The translations under genes were made by a program, and so were the position numbers. A stretch of DNA of 43,309 nt from Bordetella parapertussis (lineage in GTDB: Bacteria > Pseudomonadota > Gammaproteobacteria > Burkholderiales > Burkholderiaceae_B): positions 1-43,309 of the forward strand of contig CAMAYM010000009.1 of assembly GCA_945862495.1 (NCBI GenBank), read 5' to 3'. The notes beneath the pieces are model-generated. The model had not been told where the DNA came from, did no database searches, and was given only the letters and a program-made list of their open reading frames with translations. Shown piece after piece: positions 16,701-25,483 of the stretch (positions are counted from its first letter, which is position 1; every line of letters begins with the position of its first letter).

Positions 16701-17057
16701 TTGGCCGTGACTGAGGTCATCGATACGCTGGCGGCGATGCTGACGCATGAGCGTGGGCGCTGGTTATTAAGCCACCCGCAATCTTACCGGGAATGGATGC
16801 TCATGGACGCAGCTGGCAAGGTCTCCGTGATCGATCTTGCACTCGCCGATGATCAAGGCTGGTTGGTGGTGGACTATAAAACAGGCCGTCCGGCACAAGG
16901 TGAAGCCCAAGAAAATTTTGTGCAACGCATGCGCGAGCGCTACGCACCTCAACTTGAACGCTATTGTCTACAATTGACCGATCTTGATGGTCGAAGTGCA
17001 CGTGCGGCGCTTTATTTTCCGCAAGATGACCTATGGGTAACGCTCAATTCAGATTGA
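13728..17057 (+). CDS. AddA-like UvrD-family helicase/nuclease
   Basis: A 1109-residue SF1 helicase with a C-terminal nuclease, expected to unwind and trim broken DNA ends together with the AddB-like protein. Helicase motifs run in order: Walker A APAGSGKT (26-33), AITFTRKAAAEM (Ia), LLIDEFQDTSQSQ (II), GDPMQSIYRFR (III), LTDNFRSQ (IV), EVMTMHKAKGLQFERVILFG (V) and LLYVAATRAKESLHL (VI). Near the end VIDLALADD and VVDYKTGRP supply the nuclease aspartates and lysine, followed by the Gln/Tyr of QLERYCLQL. The ATG at 13728 has GAGGAAGATCAGG before it and overlaps the previous stop (ATGACTGA), so translation is coupled. RecB is an alternative name, but no recC or recD is present here. Confidence 0.9.
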   Translation: MTEKIPHDASVRARAIDPRHSFLVQAPAGSGKTELLTDRILALLAIVKRPEEIVAITFTRKAAAEMHERVLQKLVAGLSDDPPEKTHARKSWELARSALARDQEMGWQLLQHPARLLIRTIDAFCASLVRTMPWLSSMGGVPGVVDDARTHYLAAARMTLDLADRQAFVCVTDLLKHLDLDIEVAANALADMLGQRDQWLPLLEKGNDRDVLELNLQTAIEVDLRRLLTLMPLGWAAQLAPAARLAAAALSETKPAHAFVDLLDWEGESFGAEVECLAQWRALAHLLLTKEGTLRRSLTIANGCPPQSQQKKLLQEWLAAHEGNTPAAWIEKLFAIVTTPEPVFTDEQWHILSAQIQCLWLASAQLMVQFAQAGEVDFIEIARRADQALGRVEDPSELLLKLDASISHLLIDEFQDTSQSQINLLKKITSGWQVNDGRTLFLVGDPMQSIYRFRKADVALFLKIRDHGLADLRLESLQLTDNFRSQAGVVNWVNATFSKLLPAVDEPAAGAISYAQSQAFHSQSLDPAVSFHPVFVQSGAKAEALVVDLVREALDMYPDQPHPVAVLVRARTHLKDVTQLLSQAGIACRAVELVPLYKRPFVVDLVQIIRALSHPGDRAAWVSVLRSPYCGLTLKSLHALVSEEQLGAVPAILERALKISSTGSLCYAEQVLEPDEYARLMATVPVLLHALKDDDTRPFANMIERVWRLLGGPALAQGTGDLQDAERVFQLIEQMAPYGGLDLDALESKLEKLFAAPDSESRAVEVMTMHKAKGLQFERVILFGLHHAPRPDQSPLVRIEQIDAHVMFGPIKPRASADADTFSKYLGVREKRRAAFEVDRLLYVAATRAKESLHLVAEVKLDKKTGLLAEPVSGSLLGRLWPYVQKPEVPQGLQIQEDVASDRPVLTGQPLRRRLHIPPAFPLHLDSPRNTAYAWRDATSFDREIGILVHAWLAHIGEQGLEGWTPEAVLEKSSLIHRQLTQAGLPVSHVALAVTEVIDTLAAMLTHERGRWLLSHPQSYREWMLMDAAGKVSVIDLALADDQGWLVVDYKTGRPAQGEAQENFVQRMRERYAPQLERYCLQLTDLDGRSARAALYFPQDDLWVTLNSD

Positions 17058-17078
17058 GGGGCCAAGCCCTGCTAAAAT
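17048..17078 (+). promoter_or_regulatory. Probable ffs promoter with extended -10
   Basis: TGCTAAAAT at 17070-17078 is a close match to an extended -10 element, seven bases before the first paired base of the SRP RNA. The best -35 candidate is TTCAGA at 17048, with a long 19-base spacer. The promoter overlaps the last codons of the AddA-like gene. Confidence 0.5.
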
Positions 17079-17085
17079 CGAGATT

Positions 17086-17180
17086 GGCGGGCCCCTTCGC
17101 ATGGTTCGGCGGTCAATCTGGTCAGGTCGGGAACGAAGCAGCCACAGCCGTGCAGAATTAGTGCCGAAGTCAGGCTCGCC
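17086..17180 (+). ncRNA. ffs: 4.5S signal recognition particle RNA
   Basis: RNA scaffold of the signal recognition particle, which binds Ffh and its receptor FtsY to deliver membrane proteins. The ends GGCGGGCC (17086-17093) and GGCTCGCC (17173-17180) pair, giving the long hairpin of the small bacterial type. The conserved Ffh-binding core reads GTCAGGTCGGGAAC followed by GAAGCAGCC (about 17120-17143), matching the near-invariant domain IV pattern. Exact ends may differ by one or two bases. No strong intrinsic terminator follows, and dnaX begins 32 bases later, so some transcripts may run on. Confidence 0.95.
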
Positions 17181-17212
17181 TCTTTAACTTCCGTCTCTGG
17201 TCGGTAAAACTT

Positions 17213-19033
17213 ATGAGCTATCTGGTCCTCGCGCGTAAATGGCGCCCTCGCTCGTTCGATACGCTGGTCGGTCAAGACCACGTTGTTCGTGCGCTCACGC
17301 ACGCTCTGACCACTCAGCGACTCCATCACGCCTGGTTGTTTACCGGTACGCGAGGCGTGGGTAAAACAACGCTTTCCCGAATTTTGGCCAAATCGCTCAA
17401 TTGTGAAACAGGTATCACGGCAACGCCTTGTGGGGTTTGCCAAGCTTGTACAGAGATCGATCAAGGCCGCTTTGTAGATTATCTAGAGTTAGATGCCGCG
17501 TCTAATCGTGGTGTCGATGAAATGACCCAACTGCTCGAACAGGCGGTGTACTCACCTAGCGCGGGTCGTTTCAAGGTCTACATGATCGATGAAGTCCACA
17601 TGCTGACCGGTCACGCGTTTAATGCGATGCTCAAAACGCTCGAAGAGCCTCCCGCGCACGTCAAATTTATTCTCGCGACCACCGATCCTCAGAAAATTCC
17701 TGTCACGGTTTTATCGCGTTGTTTACAGTTCAATCTCAAGCAAATGCCTGGAGAGGCGATTGTCGGTCATCTTGAAAACGTGCTGGGGCATGAGCAAATA
17801 CCTTTCGAGGTCCCTGCCTTACGCCTACTAGGGCAGGCCGCTGCCGGCTCGATGCGTGATGCCTTGTCTTTAACTGATCAGGCCATCGCCTATAGCGCCA
17901 GCAATCTCACCGAAGAAGCCGTGCGTGGCATGCTCGGGACGATTGATCAACGACATCTCGTGCGATTACTGGAGGCTCTGCAATCCGGCCAAGCGGCCGC
18001 CGTACTCGAAATTGCCGATGAGTTGGCGACGCGTGGTCTTTCCTATCGCGCTGCCTTGGCTGATCTCGCCGTCCTGTTATCCCGCATCGCAATCGCTCAG
18101 CGGGTCAGTGCCGCGGTAGACGAAGCCGACCCGATCGCCACGGACATTCGCAAGTTTGCGATTTCTCTGCATCCGGATGTGGTGCAGTTGTTTTATACCG
18201 TTGCGGTGCACAGCCGCTCCGAGCTCGCGATTGCGCCCGATGAATACGCCGGCTTTGTGATGGCTTGCTTGCGGATGCTTTCTTTAGGCGGCACCTCTGG
18301 CGTGGCGATGCCTGCGCCTGACGCGACGACCCAGACAATCACGGGCGCACTTTCTACACCTGCTGTAGCAAACACGACCGCTGCCGCTCCAGCACCTGCC
18401 TCAGCTCCCGCACCAACCGCTGTTGCCACCCAAGTTGCCGCTTCACCTGCACCTCACTCTTCTCCAGAACCTGATTCAGAACAAGAGCCTGATGACGGGT
18501 TCGGTTTTCAGGATCCCGGCGAATATGACGAGTACGCACTCAGCAATGCAGATTTCGATAGGATGCATGCCGCCGCGGATGAGCAGGCAATGGGTCTCAA
18601 TTCTGTAGCCGTGGTGACGCCTGTTACTCAGCACAATTCAGATACGATCATCCTGCCAGAGCCGTGGGCAGCGTTTGCGGCCAAACTTCCTCTTTCAGGG
18701 ATGTCGGAGCAGCTTGCCAGACAGTCCGAGTGCGTTGCCGTGTTCAAACAACAACTCACCTTGCGCGTGCCAAGTAAGGCGTTGTCAGAGGGACCGCCAG
18801 TCGAGCGCTTGCGTACGGTGCTTAGTGATTACTTTGGCTTCAAGGTCGAGCTGCTCTTTGAAATTGGAGCAGGTGAGGGTTCTTCTGCGCATGCGCTTGA
18901 TTTGGTGGCGCAGCAAGCGCGACAAGATGCCGCTGAGGTCGCCATCGATCGGGATCCTTTCGTACAGGCACTTATTCAGGATTTTGGTGCCAAGGTTGTC
19001 CCCGGATCGATTCGCCCCAGTCAGCTTAATTAG
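17213..19033 (+). CDS. dnaX: DNA polymerase III tau/gamma subunit
   Basis: Clamp-loader ATPase that loads the sliding clamp and, through tau, links the polymerase cores. Of 606 residues, the AAA+ part shows Walker A GTRGVGKT (45-52), the zinc cysteines C64, C73, C76 and C79, Walker B YMIDEVHML (about 123-131) and the SRC arginine finger (168-170). An Ala/Pro-rich linker lies at about 375-425, then an acidic stretch, then a C-terminal tau domain ending near residue 600. I saw no A-rich slippery run like the E. coli A-AAA-AAG site that makes gamma, so possibly only tau is made. It heads dnaX-ybaB-recR, the usual cluster. Confidence 0.96.
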   Translation: MSYLVLARKWRPRSFDTLVGQDHVVRALTHALTTQRLHHAWLFTGTRGVGKTTLSRILAKSLNCETGITATPCGVCQACTEIDQGRFVDYLELDAASNRGVDEMTQLLEQAVYSPSAGRFKVYMIDEVHMLTGHAFNAMLKTLEEPPAHVKFILATTDPQKIPVTVLSRCLQFNLKQMPGEAIVGHLENVLGHEQIPFEVPALRLLGQAAAGSMRDALSLTDQAIAYSASNLTEEAVRGMLGTIDQRHLVRLLEALQSGQAAAVLEIADELATRGLSYRAALADLAVLLSRIAIAQRVSAAVDEADPIATDIRKFAISLHPDVVQLFYTVAVHSRSELAIAPDEYAGFVMACLRMLSLGGTSGVAMPAPDATTQTITGALSTPAVANTTAAAPAPASAPAPTAVATQVAASPAPHSSPEPDSEQEPDDGFGFQDPGEYDEYALSNADFDRMHAAADEQAMGLNSVAVVTPVTQHNSDTIILPEPWAAFAAKLPLSGMSEQLARQSECVAVFKQQLTLRVPSKALSEGPPVERLRTVLSDYFGFKVELLFEIGAGEGSSAHALDLVAQQARQDAAEVAIDRDPFVQALIQDFGAKVVPGSIRPSQLN

Positions 19034-19078
19034 CGCGTTGACCCTACCCATTCTTTAATTTATCTAGGAAATCCAATC

Positions 19079-19405
19079 ATGATGAAAGGACAAATTGCTG
19101 GTTTGATGCGTCAGGCGCAACAAATGCAGGAAAATATGAAAAAAGCGCAGGATGCCTTAGGCGACATTTTGGTCGAAGGCGCTTCCGGTGGTGGTTTAGT
19201 CAAGGTCACAATGACCTGCCGTCATGATGTCAAACGCGTGTCCATTGATCCGAGTTTGCTCGCGGATGACAAAGATATGCTTGAGGATCTTGTGGCGGCT
19301 GCATTTAATGATGCCCTTCGTAAAGCTGAGGCGACCTCGGCAGACAAAATGTCCGCCGTGACTGCTGGTATGCCGTTACCACCCGGAATGAAACTTCCTT
19401 TCTAA
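19079..19405 (+). CDS. ybaB: YbaB/EbfC nucleoid-associated protein
   Basis: A 108-residue dimeric DNA-binding protein conserved between dnaX and recR. It begins MMKGQIAGLMRQAQQMQENMKKAQDAL, the typical first helix; residues 30-65 carry the GGLVKVTMTCRHDVKRVSIDP strand region, and it ends PLPPGMKLPF, a classic YbaB tail. TAGGAAA lies about seven bases before the start; the second codon is also ATG. It is separated from recR by one base, so the two are surely co-transcribed. Roles proposed for the family are nucleoid organisation and gene regulation. Confidence 0.95.
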   Translation: MMKGQIAGLMRQAQQMQENMKKAQDALGDILVEGASGGGLVKVTMTCRHDVKRVSIDPSLLADDKDMLEDLVAAAFNDALRKAEATSADKMSAVTAGMPLPPGMKLPF

Positions 19406-19406
19406 G

Positions 19407-20015
19407 ATGGAAAAAATCGGTTCTGAACCACAACCGCTACTCGCACTCGTAGACGCACTTAAGCGCCTACCGGGTGTGGGTGTCAGGACTGCGCGCCGCA
19501 TGGCGTATCACCTGTTGCAACACGATTTGCAAGCGGCAGAACAGCTTGGTCAGGCTTTGACGGAGGCGGTCGAGCGTCTACAGCACTGCGAGCAGTGCAA
19601 TGGCTTTACCGAAGTGCCCATTTGTGCGACGTGCGATCATCCAGAGCGCGACGAGACCTTGCTTTGTATTGTGGAGACACCCGCTGATCAAAACTCGATC
19701 GAGGCGACCCACGGTTACATCGGTTTGTATTACGTGTTGATGGGCAGCCTTGCGCCCCTAGAGGGCAGGGGTCCGGACGAGCTAGATTTTGGACGCGTTT
19801 TAAAAAGAGCGGGTAATGGCATCGTGACAGAGGTCATTCTCGCCACCAACTTTACGGCCGAAGGCGAAACTACGGCCCACTACTTGTCCGAGTCTTTACG
19901 TGCGCTCGGCGTCAAGGTCACGCGTCTTGCGCGCGGTGTGCCCGCAGGCAGCGAAATAGAGTATGTGGATGCCGGCACGGTCGCATGGGCGTTAATGGAG
20001 CGCCGTCCGACCTAA
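19407..20015 (+). CDS. recR: Recombination mediator RecR
   Basis: Works with RecO and RecF to load RecA on SSB-coated gaps. The 202-residue protein has the N-terminal helix-hairpin-helix LPGVGVRTARRMAYHLL (about 21-37), a C4 zinc site C61, C64, C73, C76 (CEQCNGF...PICATC), a Toprim domain from about 84 (LLCIVETPADQNSIEATHGY) and the late LARGVPAGSEIEYVDAGT segment. All are in family order. It is the last gene of dnaX-ybaB-recR and converges on tal with 19 bases between the stops; no convincing terminator is visible there. Confidence 0.96.
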   Translation: MEKIGSEPQPLLALVDALKRLPGVGVRTARRMAYHLLQHDLQAAEQLGQALTEAVERLQHCEQCNGFTEVPICATCDHPERDETLLCIVETPADQNSIEATHGYIGLYYVLMGSLAPLEGRGPDELDFGRVLKRAGNGIVTEVILATNFTAEGETTAHYLSESLRALGVKVTRLARGVPAGSEIEYVDAGTVAWALMERRPT

Positions 20016-20034
20016 TCCGTCGCGCCATCTGCGC

Positions 20035-20988
20035 CTAGCGTTGTGCGTCAATTAATGCATCGAGCTTGCGTGCGTCCGTGACAAAAGCACGAATGCCTTC
20101 GGACAGCTTTTCACTCGCCATCGCATCTTCATTCAACAGAAAACGGAAGCTTTGCTCATCGCAGGGCAGCGTGTGTGGCTGACTGGCGCGCGCATTTTCT
20201 GGCGTGAGTGAAGCAGCCAAGTTTGCTTGCGTCTCGCTTAGATTGCCTAAAAGCTCCGGGCTGATGGTCAAAAGATCACAGCCCGCGAGCGCCAAAATCT
20301 GACCGGTATTGCGAAAGCTCGCTCCCATAATCTCGGTGGCAATGCCGAAATATTTGTAGTAGTTGTAAATCTTGGTGACGGACAGCACACCGGGGTCATT
20401 GGGACCGCTGCTGGCTGACTCATCCCATGCGCTGCCTTGCTGTTTTTTGTGCCAGTCGTAAATACGACCTACGAAAGGGGAAATGAGCTGAACGCGCGCA
20501 TCCGCGCAAGCGACAGCCTGCGAAAGTGAAAACAGTAGCGTCAAATTACAGCGGATGCCTTCGGACTCCAGCACGCGCGCGGCCTGAATGCCCTCCCACG
20601 TCGCTGCAATCTTGATCAGAACGCGATCGCGTCCGATACCCTCAGCCTGATAGAGTGCCATGATCTGGCGAGCGCGGTCGATAGAAGCACGTGTATCAAA
20701 GGAAAGACGGGCATCCACCTCAGTTGAGACGCGACCCGGCACAATACTAAGAATTTCTTTTCCAAATGCAACCAACAAGTGGTCCGCCAGAGTCTCTTTG
20801 GGGGCGGTGGGGTGTGCCTTAACGCAACGCGCCAGCATAGGGCGGTAAGCATCTTGCTGGACAGCCTTCAAAATGAGAGAAGGATTGGTGGTCGCATCGG
20901 TCGGCTGATAGCGTTTCATGCTCTCAAAGTCGCCGGTGTCTGCTACAACGGTGGTGTGCATGCGTAAAGATTCGAGAAGGCTGGCCAT
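20035..20988 (-). CDS. tal: Transaldolase
   Basis: Transfers a dihydroxyacetone unit between sugar phosphates in the non-oxidative pentose phosphate pathway. From the ATG at 20988 it has 317 residues, the usual length of the TalA/TalB type. DATTNPSL (31-38) and the Schiff-base lysine K126 in DRVLIKIAATWEGIQAA are clear, as are LLFSLSQAVACADA and ISPFVGRIYDWHKK. The frame continues 20 codons upstream, but the shorter start matches the family (MASLLESLRMHTTVVADTG). It is divergent from carA with only about 35 bases between starts, so promoters must overlap coding sequence. Confidence 0.95.
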   Translation of the reverse strand: MASLLESLRMHTTVVADTGDFESMKRYQPTDATTNPSLILKAVQQDAYRPMLARCVKAHPTAPKETLADHLLVAFGKEILSIVPGRVSTEVDARLSFDTRASIDRARQIMALYQAEGIGRDRVLIKIAATWEGIQAARVLESEGIRCNLTLLFSLSQAVACADARVQLISPFVGRIYDWHKKQQGSAWDESASSGPNDPGVLSVTKIYNYYKYFGIATEIMGASFRNTGQILALAGCDLLTISPELLGNLSETQANLAASLTPENARASQPHTLPCDEQSFRFLLNEDAMASEKLSEGIRAFVTDARKLDALIDAQR

Positions 20989-21023
20989 CGGGTTATACTT
21001 CCAAGGTTTGCTTACTAGATTTG

Positions 21024-22211
21024 ATGCCGGGGTTAATTGTGCTGCCAAATATATTTGATGAAATCGAGCTAAAGAACCCAGGGTCTGATACTAAAACAAT
21101 TGCCATTTTAGCGTTGGCTGATGGTACCGTGTTTCGAGGCATTTCGATCGGTGCTCCGGGTCATACCGTTGCCGAGGTGGTGTTCAACACCGCCATGACA
21201 GGTTACCAAGAGATTTTGACAGATCCGAGCTACAGCGGCCAGATCGTGACGCTGACCTATCCTCATATCGGCAATACCGGCGTCAATCTCGAAGACGTCG
21301 AATCCACCAAAATCCACGCCGCAGGCCTGATTGTTCGTAACTGCCCCGCACGCTTGTCCAACTTTCGCTCGACCCAGTCCTTGCCCGCTTATCTCAAGTC
21401 GCAAGGGATTGTCGCGATTGCTGAAATCGACACCCGCAAGTTGACACGTATCCTCCGAGAGGGCGGTGCCCAAGGGGGTTGTATTTTTGTTGGTGATGAT
21501 GCGGAACAAGCACTGAAACTGGCAAAAGCGTTTCCTGGTATGTCGGGTCAGGATTTGGCCAAGGTCGTCTCTGCCACCAAAAACGCCACTTGGACGGAGT
21601 CCACATGGCAGTTAGGCGAAGGCTTTGGTAAAAACGACAGTCAGACGCCTCATGTGGTCGCCTATGACTTTGGCGTCAAGTCCAATATTTTGCGCTTGCT
21701 CGTCGAACGTGGGTGCCGCATAACGGTGGTGCCCGCGCAAACGACTGCCGAGCAGGTTTTAGCACTCAATCCAGACGGAGTGTTTCTCTCCAACGGCCCA
21801 GGCGACCCAGACCCTTGTGGCTACGCCATTGCCGCGACCAAGGTTTTTCTTGAGCGCAAGCTCCCGACATTTGGCATTTGCCTCGGCCACCAGATTATGG
21901 GCCTGGCCTTGGGTGCCAAGACCGTCAAGATGAAAACAGGCCATCACGGCTCCAATCATCCTGTTCAGGATCTAGCGACAGGACGCGTGTTCATCACCGC
22001 CCAAAATCATGGCTTCGCAGTGGATGCCAACACGCTCCCCGCGAATGCCCGCGTGACACACATTTCATTGTTTGACGGCACCTTGCAGGGCTTTGCGCTC
22101 ACGGACCGCCCAGCATTTTGTTTTCAAGGGCACCCCGAAGCCAGCCCTGGACCGCACGATATCGTGGTCCTGTTCGATCAATTCATGAGCCTGATGGCCG
22201 GTAAACAATAA
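21024..22211 (+). CDS. carA: Carbamoyl-phosphate synthase small subunit
   Basis: Glutaminase subunit that feeds ammonia to CarB for carbamoyl phosphate, used in arginine and pyrimidine synthesis. From the ATG at 21024 it has 395 residues. The N-terminal domain reads AILALADGTVFRG, FNTAMTGYQEILTDPSY and LTYPHIGNTGVN. The class I amidotransferase part has nucleophile C286 (FGICLGHQ) and the His-Glu pair in CFQGHPEASPGPHD. The start is uncertain: a TTG lies directly before, a GTG at 21039, and none has a strong binding site. The roughly 25 residues before AILALAD are longer than in E. coli. carB follows after nine bases. Confidence 0.95.
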   Translation: MPGLIVLPNIFDEIELKNPGSDTKTIAILALADGTVFRGISIGAPGHTVAEVVFNTAMTGYQEILTDPSYSGQIVTLTYPHIGNTGVNLEDVESTKIHAAGLIVRNCPARLSNFRSTQSLPAYLKSQGIVAIAEIDTRKLTRILREGGAQGGCIFVGDDAEQALKLAKAFPGMSGQDLAKVVSATKNATWTESTWQLGEGFGKNDSQTPHVVAYDFGVKSNILRLLVERGCRITVVPAQTTAEQVLALNPDGVFLSNGPGDPDPCGYAIAATKVFLERKLPTFGICLGHQIMGLALGAKTVKMKTGHHGSNHPVQDLATGRVFITAQNHGFAVDANTLPANARVTHISLFDGTLQGFALTDRPAFCFQGHPEASPGPHDIVVLFDQFMSLMAGKQ

Positions 22212-22220
22212 AGAGTCACC

Positions 22221-25200
22221 ATGCCTAAGCGTACAGACCTAAAAAGTATTCTCATCATTGGCGCAGGCCCGATTATCATCGGTCAAGCCTGCGAATTCGA
22301 TTACTCCGGTGCCCAGGCTTGTAAAGCCCTAAAGGCGGAGGGTTACCGCACCATTTTGGTCAACAGCAACCCTGCGACCATCATGACGGACCCAGAAACT
22401 GCCGATGTCACTTATATCGAGCCCATTACCTGGCAAGTCGTAGAAAAGATTATTGAAAAAGAGCGTCCTGATGCGGTGTTGCCCACCATGGGTGGACAGA
22501 CAGCGCTCAACTGCGCCCTCGATCTCGATAAGCACGGTGTATTGAAAAAATACAATGTGGAGTTGATCGGCGCCAACGCGCACGCGATTGAAAAAGCTGA
22601 AGATCGTCAAAAATTCAAGGTCGCGATGTCTGCAATCGGACTCGAGTCCGCACGATCCGGGGTCGCGCATACCCTCGAAGAAGCATGGGAAGTTCAAAAG
22701 CGCATCGCGACTGAAGTTGGGACCTCAGGTTTTCCCGCCGTGATTCGCCCGAGCTTTACGCTGGGTGGCAGCGGCGGTGGAATCGCCTACAACGCCGAAG
22801 AGTTCGAGACCATCTGCCGTCGCGGTCTTGAGGCCTCGCCCACCAGCGAGTTGCTGATCGAAGAATCGCTGCTCGGCTGGAAAGAGTTTGAAATGGAAGT
22901 TGTGCGCGACAGCGCTGACAACTGCATTATTGTTTGCTCGATCGAAAACCTCGATCCGATGGGTGTGCACACGGGCGACTCCATTACGGTTGCGCCCGCA
23001 CAGACCTTGACCGACAAAGAATATCAAATCATGCGTAACGCCTCGATCGCGGTGTTGCGCGAGATTGGTGTGGATACCGGCGGCTCAAACGTTCAGTTCG
23101 CCGTCAATCCCGACAATGGTCGAATGATCGTCATTGAGATGAACCCACGTGTGTCACGTTCCTCTGCGCTCGCCTCCAAAGCAACGGGTTTCCCCATCGC
23201 CAAGGTTGCCGCCCGCTTGGCTGTTGGTTACACACTCGATGAGCTGAAGAATGAAATCACTGGTGGTGCGACGCCTGCCTCCTTTGAGCCGACGATCGAC
23301 TACGTGGTCACCAAGGTGCCACGTTTTGCTTTCGAAAAATTCCCGACTGCTGATGCACGTCTGACCACACAGATGAAATCTGTGGGCGAGGTGATGGCGA
23401 TTGGTCGCACCTTTCAGGAGTCCTTCCAGAAAGCGCTGCGCGGCCTCGAGGTTGGTGTAGATGGTCTCAATCAAAAAACGACTGATCGCGAAAAAATCCA
23501 AATCGAACTCGGTGAGCCCGGCCCCGAGCGGATCTGGTACGTAGGCGATGCCTTCGCTCAGGGCTTTAGCCTTGACGAAGTGCACCAACTGACCAAGATT
23601 GATCCCTGGTTCTTGTCACAGATCAAAGAAATTGTTGATATCGAACTCGCACTCGAACAACGCACGTTGGCAGATCTTGATGTCGAAACACTCTTGCAAC
23701 TCAAGCGTCGTGGCTTCTCAGATCGTCGCTTAGCGTTTTTACTCGACACCGTCGAAGCCGAAGTGCGTAAGTTACGTCACCAGTACAACGTCCGTCCTGT
23801 GTATAAACGCGTTGATACATGCGCGGCTGAGTTTGCGACTGATACTGCCTACCTCTATTCGACCTACGAACAAGAGTGTGAGGCTGCGCCCACTGATCGT
23901 AAAAAAATCATGGTGCTCGGTGGTGGACCCAACCGTATTGGTCAGGGTATTGAGTTTGATTATTGCTGCGTACATGCAGCCCTGGCATTGCGCGAAGATG
24001 GTTACGAGACCATCATGGTCAATTGCAACCCAGAGACGGTATCGACCGATTACGACACCTCAGATCGCCTCTACTTTGAGCCACTGACCCTTGAGGACGT
24101 GCTTGAAATCGTCCACAAGGAAAAGCCAGTGGGCATCATTGTCCAATACGGTGGCCAGACCCCCTTGAAACTCGCCCGCGCACTTGAGGCCAATGGTGCA
24201 CCGATTATCGGTACCAGCCCAGAGTCGATCGACGTTGCAGAGGATCGCGAGCGTTTCCAGAAGCTCCTCAACAAGCTCAATTTGCGTCAGCCGCCTAACC
24301 GCACGGCGCGTACCGAAAGCGAAGCACTCAACCACGCCCAGGAAATTGGTTATCCCTTGGTCGTGCGTCCAAGCTACGTGCTGGGCGGCCGTGCGATGGA
24401 AATCGTGCACGAGCAAATTGATCTCGAGCGCTACATGCGTGAGGCCGTCAAGGTCAGTAATGATTCTCCAGTATTGCTGGATCGCTTTTTGAATAATGCG
24501 ATTGAAATCGATGTGGATTGCTTGTGCGATGGTCAAGAGGTATTTATCGGTGGTGTGATGGAGCACATCGAGCAGGCGGGTGTGCACTCGGGTGACTCCG
24601 CATGCTGCTTGCCACCATACTCTTTGTCTCCTGAGATGACCGAGGAAATCAAGCGACAGACCGCACTGATGGCGCGCGCATTGAATGTGAAAGGTTTGAT
24701 GAATGTTCAGTTCGCTGTGCAAAATGGCGATGTCTACGTGCTTGAGGTCAATCCTCGTGCTTCGCGTACCGTCCCCTTTGTGTCCAAGGCCACGGGCTTG
24801 CAGTTGGCAAAAATTGCCGCACGCGCCATGGCAGGGCAGTCACTGGCTTCGCAAGGGATTACCAAAGAAGTTGTGCCGCATTATTTCTCGGTCAAAGAAG
24901 CCGTATTCCCCTTCGTTAAGTTCCCGGGTGTCGATACGATTCTCGGACCCGAGATGAAGTCGACCGGCGAAGTGATGGGCGTTGGCGAGACCTTTGGCGA
25001 GGCTTTTGTCAAATCTCAAATGGCTGCGAGCGTCAATCTGCCTGAGTCGGGTACGGTCTTTATTAGCGTGAAAAACGCAGACAAGCCCAAGGCGGTTCAA
25101 GTTGCACGCGGTCTGCATGCGCTAGGCTTCAAGGTGGTCGCGACCCGCGGCACTGCAGCGGCGATTCAAGAAGCGGCGATTCCTGTGGCCGTCGTCAACA

Positions 25201-25460
25201 AGGTCGCCGAGGGTCGCCCGCATATCGTCGACATGCTCAAAAACGGCGAAGTCTCACTCGTGATCAACACTGTCGAAGAGCGCCGTAACGCGATCACCGA
25301 CTCTCGCGCGATCCGAACCCAAGCCTTGGCTGCACGTGTGACTTACTACACGACGATCGCAGGTGCACTTGCAGCGGTCGAAGGGATGCAATACTTGCGT
25401 GAAGGTCTCGGGATCAAGGTGTATTCACTGCAGGACTTGCACCGCTCGCTCGCTTCTTAA
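22221..25460 (+). CDS. carB: Carbamoyl-phosphate synthase large subunit
   Basis: Makes carbamoyl phosphate from bicarbonate, two ATP and ammonia supplied by CarA. The 1079 residues are two homologous ATP-grasp halves: the first begins KSILIIGAGPIIIGQACEFDYSG, the second restarts at about 560 with KIMVLGGGPNRIGQGIEFDYCC. Each half carries a PSFTLGGSGGG or PSYVLGGRAME loop and metal-binding EMNPR or EVNPR segments. The last 140 residues form the MGS-like allosteric domain, where ligands such as UMP and ornithine bind in E. coli. Long frames on the opposite strand are coding shadows. In many relatives greA follows; here an unrelated block intervenes. Confidence 0.97.
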   Translation: MPKRTDLKSILIIGAGPIIIGQACEFDYSGAQACKALKAEGYRTILVNSNPATIMTDPETADVTYIEPITWQVVEKIIEKERPDAVLPTMGGQTALNCALDLDKHGVLKKYNVELIGANAHAIEKAEDRQKFKVAMSAIGLESARSGVAHTLEEAWEVQKRIATEVGTSGFPAVIRPSFTLGGSGGGIAYNAEEFETICRRGLEASPTSELLIEESLLGWKEFEMEVVRDSADNCIIVCSIENLDPMGVHTGDSITVAPAQTLTDKEYQIMRNASIAVLREIGVDTGGSNVQFAVNPDNGRMIVIEMNPRVSRSSALASKATGFPIAKVAARLAVGYTLDELKNEITGGATPASFEPTIDYVVTKVPRFAFEKFPTADARLTTQMKSVGEVMAIGRTFQESFQKALRGLEVGVDGLNQKTTDREKIQIELGEPGPERIWYVGDAFAQGFSLDEVHQLTKIDPWFLSQIKEIVDIELALEQRTLADLDVETLLQLKRRGFSDRRLAFLLDTVEAEVRKLRHQYNVRPVYKRVDTCAAEFATDTAYLYSTYEQECEAAPTDRKKIMVLGGGPNRIGQGIEFDYCCVHAALALREDGYETIMVNCNPETVSTDYDTSDRLYFEPLTLEDVLEIVHKEKPVGIIVQYGGQTPLKLARALEANGAPIIGTSPESIDVAEDRERFQKLLNKLNLRQPPNRTARTESEALNHAQEIGYPLVVRPSYVLGGRAMEIVHEQIDLERYMREAVKVSNDSPVLLDRFLNNAIEIDVDCLCDGQEVFIGGVMEHIEQAGVHSGDSACCLPPYSLSPEMTEEIKRQTALMARALNVKGLMNVQFAVQNGDVYVLEVNPRASRTVPFVSKATGLQLAKIAARAMAGQSLASQGITKEVVPHYFSVKEAVFPFVKFPGVDTILGPEMKSTGEVMGVGETFGEAFVKSQMAASVNLPESGTVFISVKNADKPKAVQVARGLHALGFKVVATRGTAAAIQEAAIPVAVVNKVAEGRPHIVDMLKNGEVSLVINTVEERRNAITDSRAIRTQALAARVTYYTTIAGALAAVEGMQYLREGLGIKVYSLQDLHRSLAS

Positions 25461-25483
25461 CTTCACTTTAGGCAGACTGGCTG

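Noticed and set aside
19038..19066. TTGACC and TATCTA, 17 bases apart, as a promoter for ybaB.
   Set aside because: Transcription would start beyond the ribosome binding site, just before the ATG; the -10 match is poor and dnaX-ybaB-recR is a known operon.
24060..24722. A 220-codon minus-strand frame inside carB, and others such as 23154-23588 and 7053-7583 opposite amiC.
   Set aside because: They lie wholly within strongly conserved genes, show no known motif, and arise from the codon bias of the sense strand.
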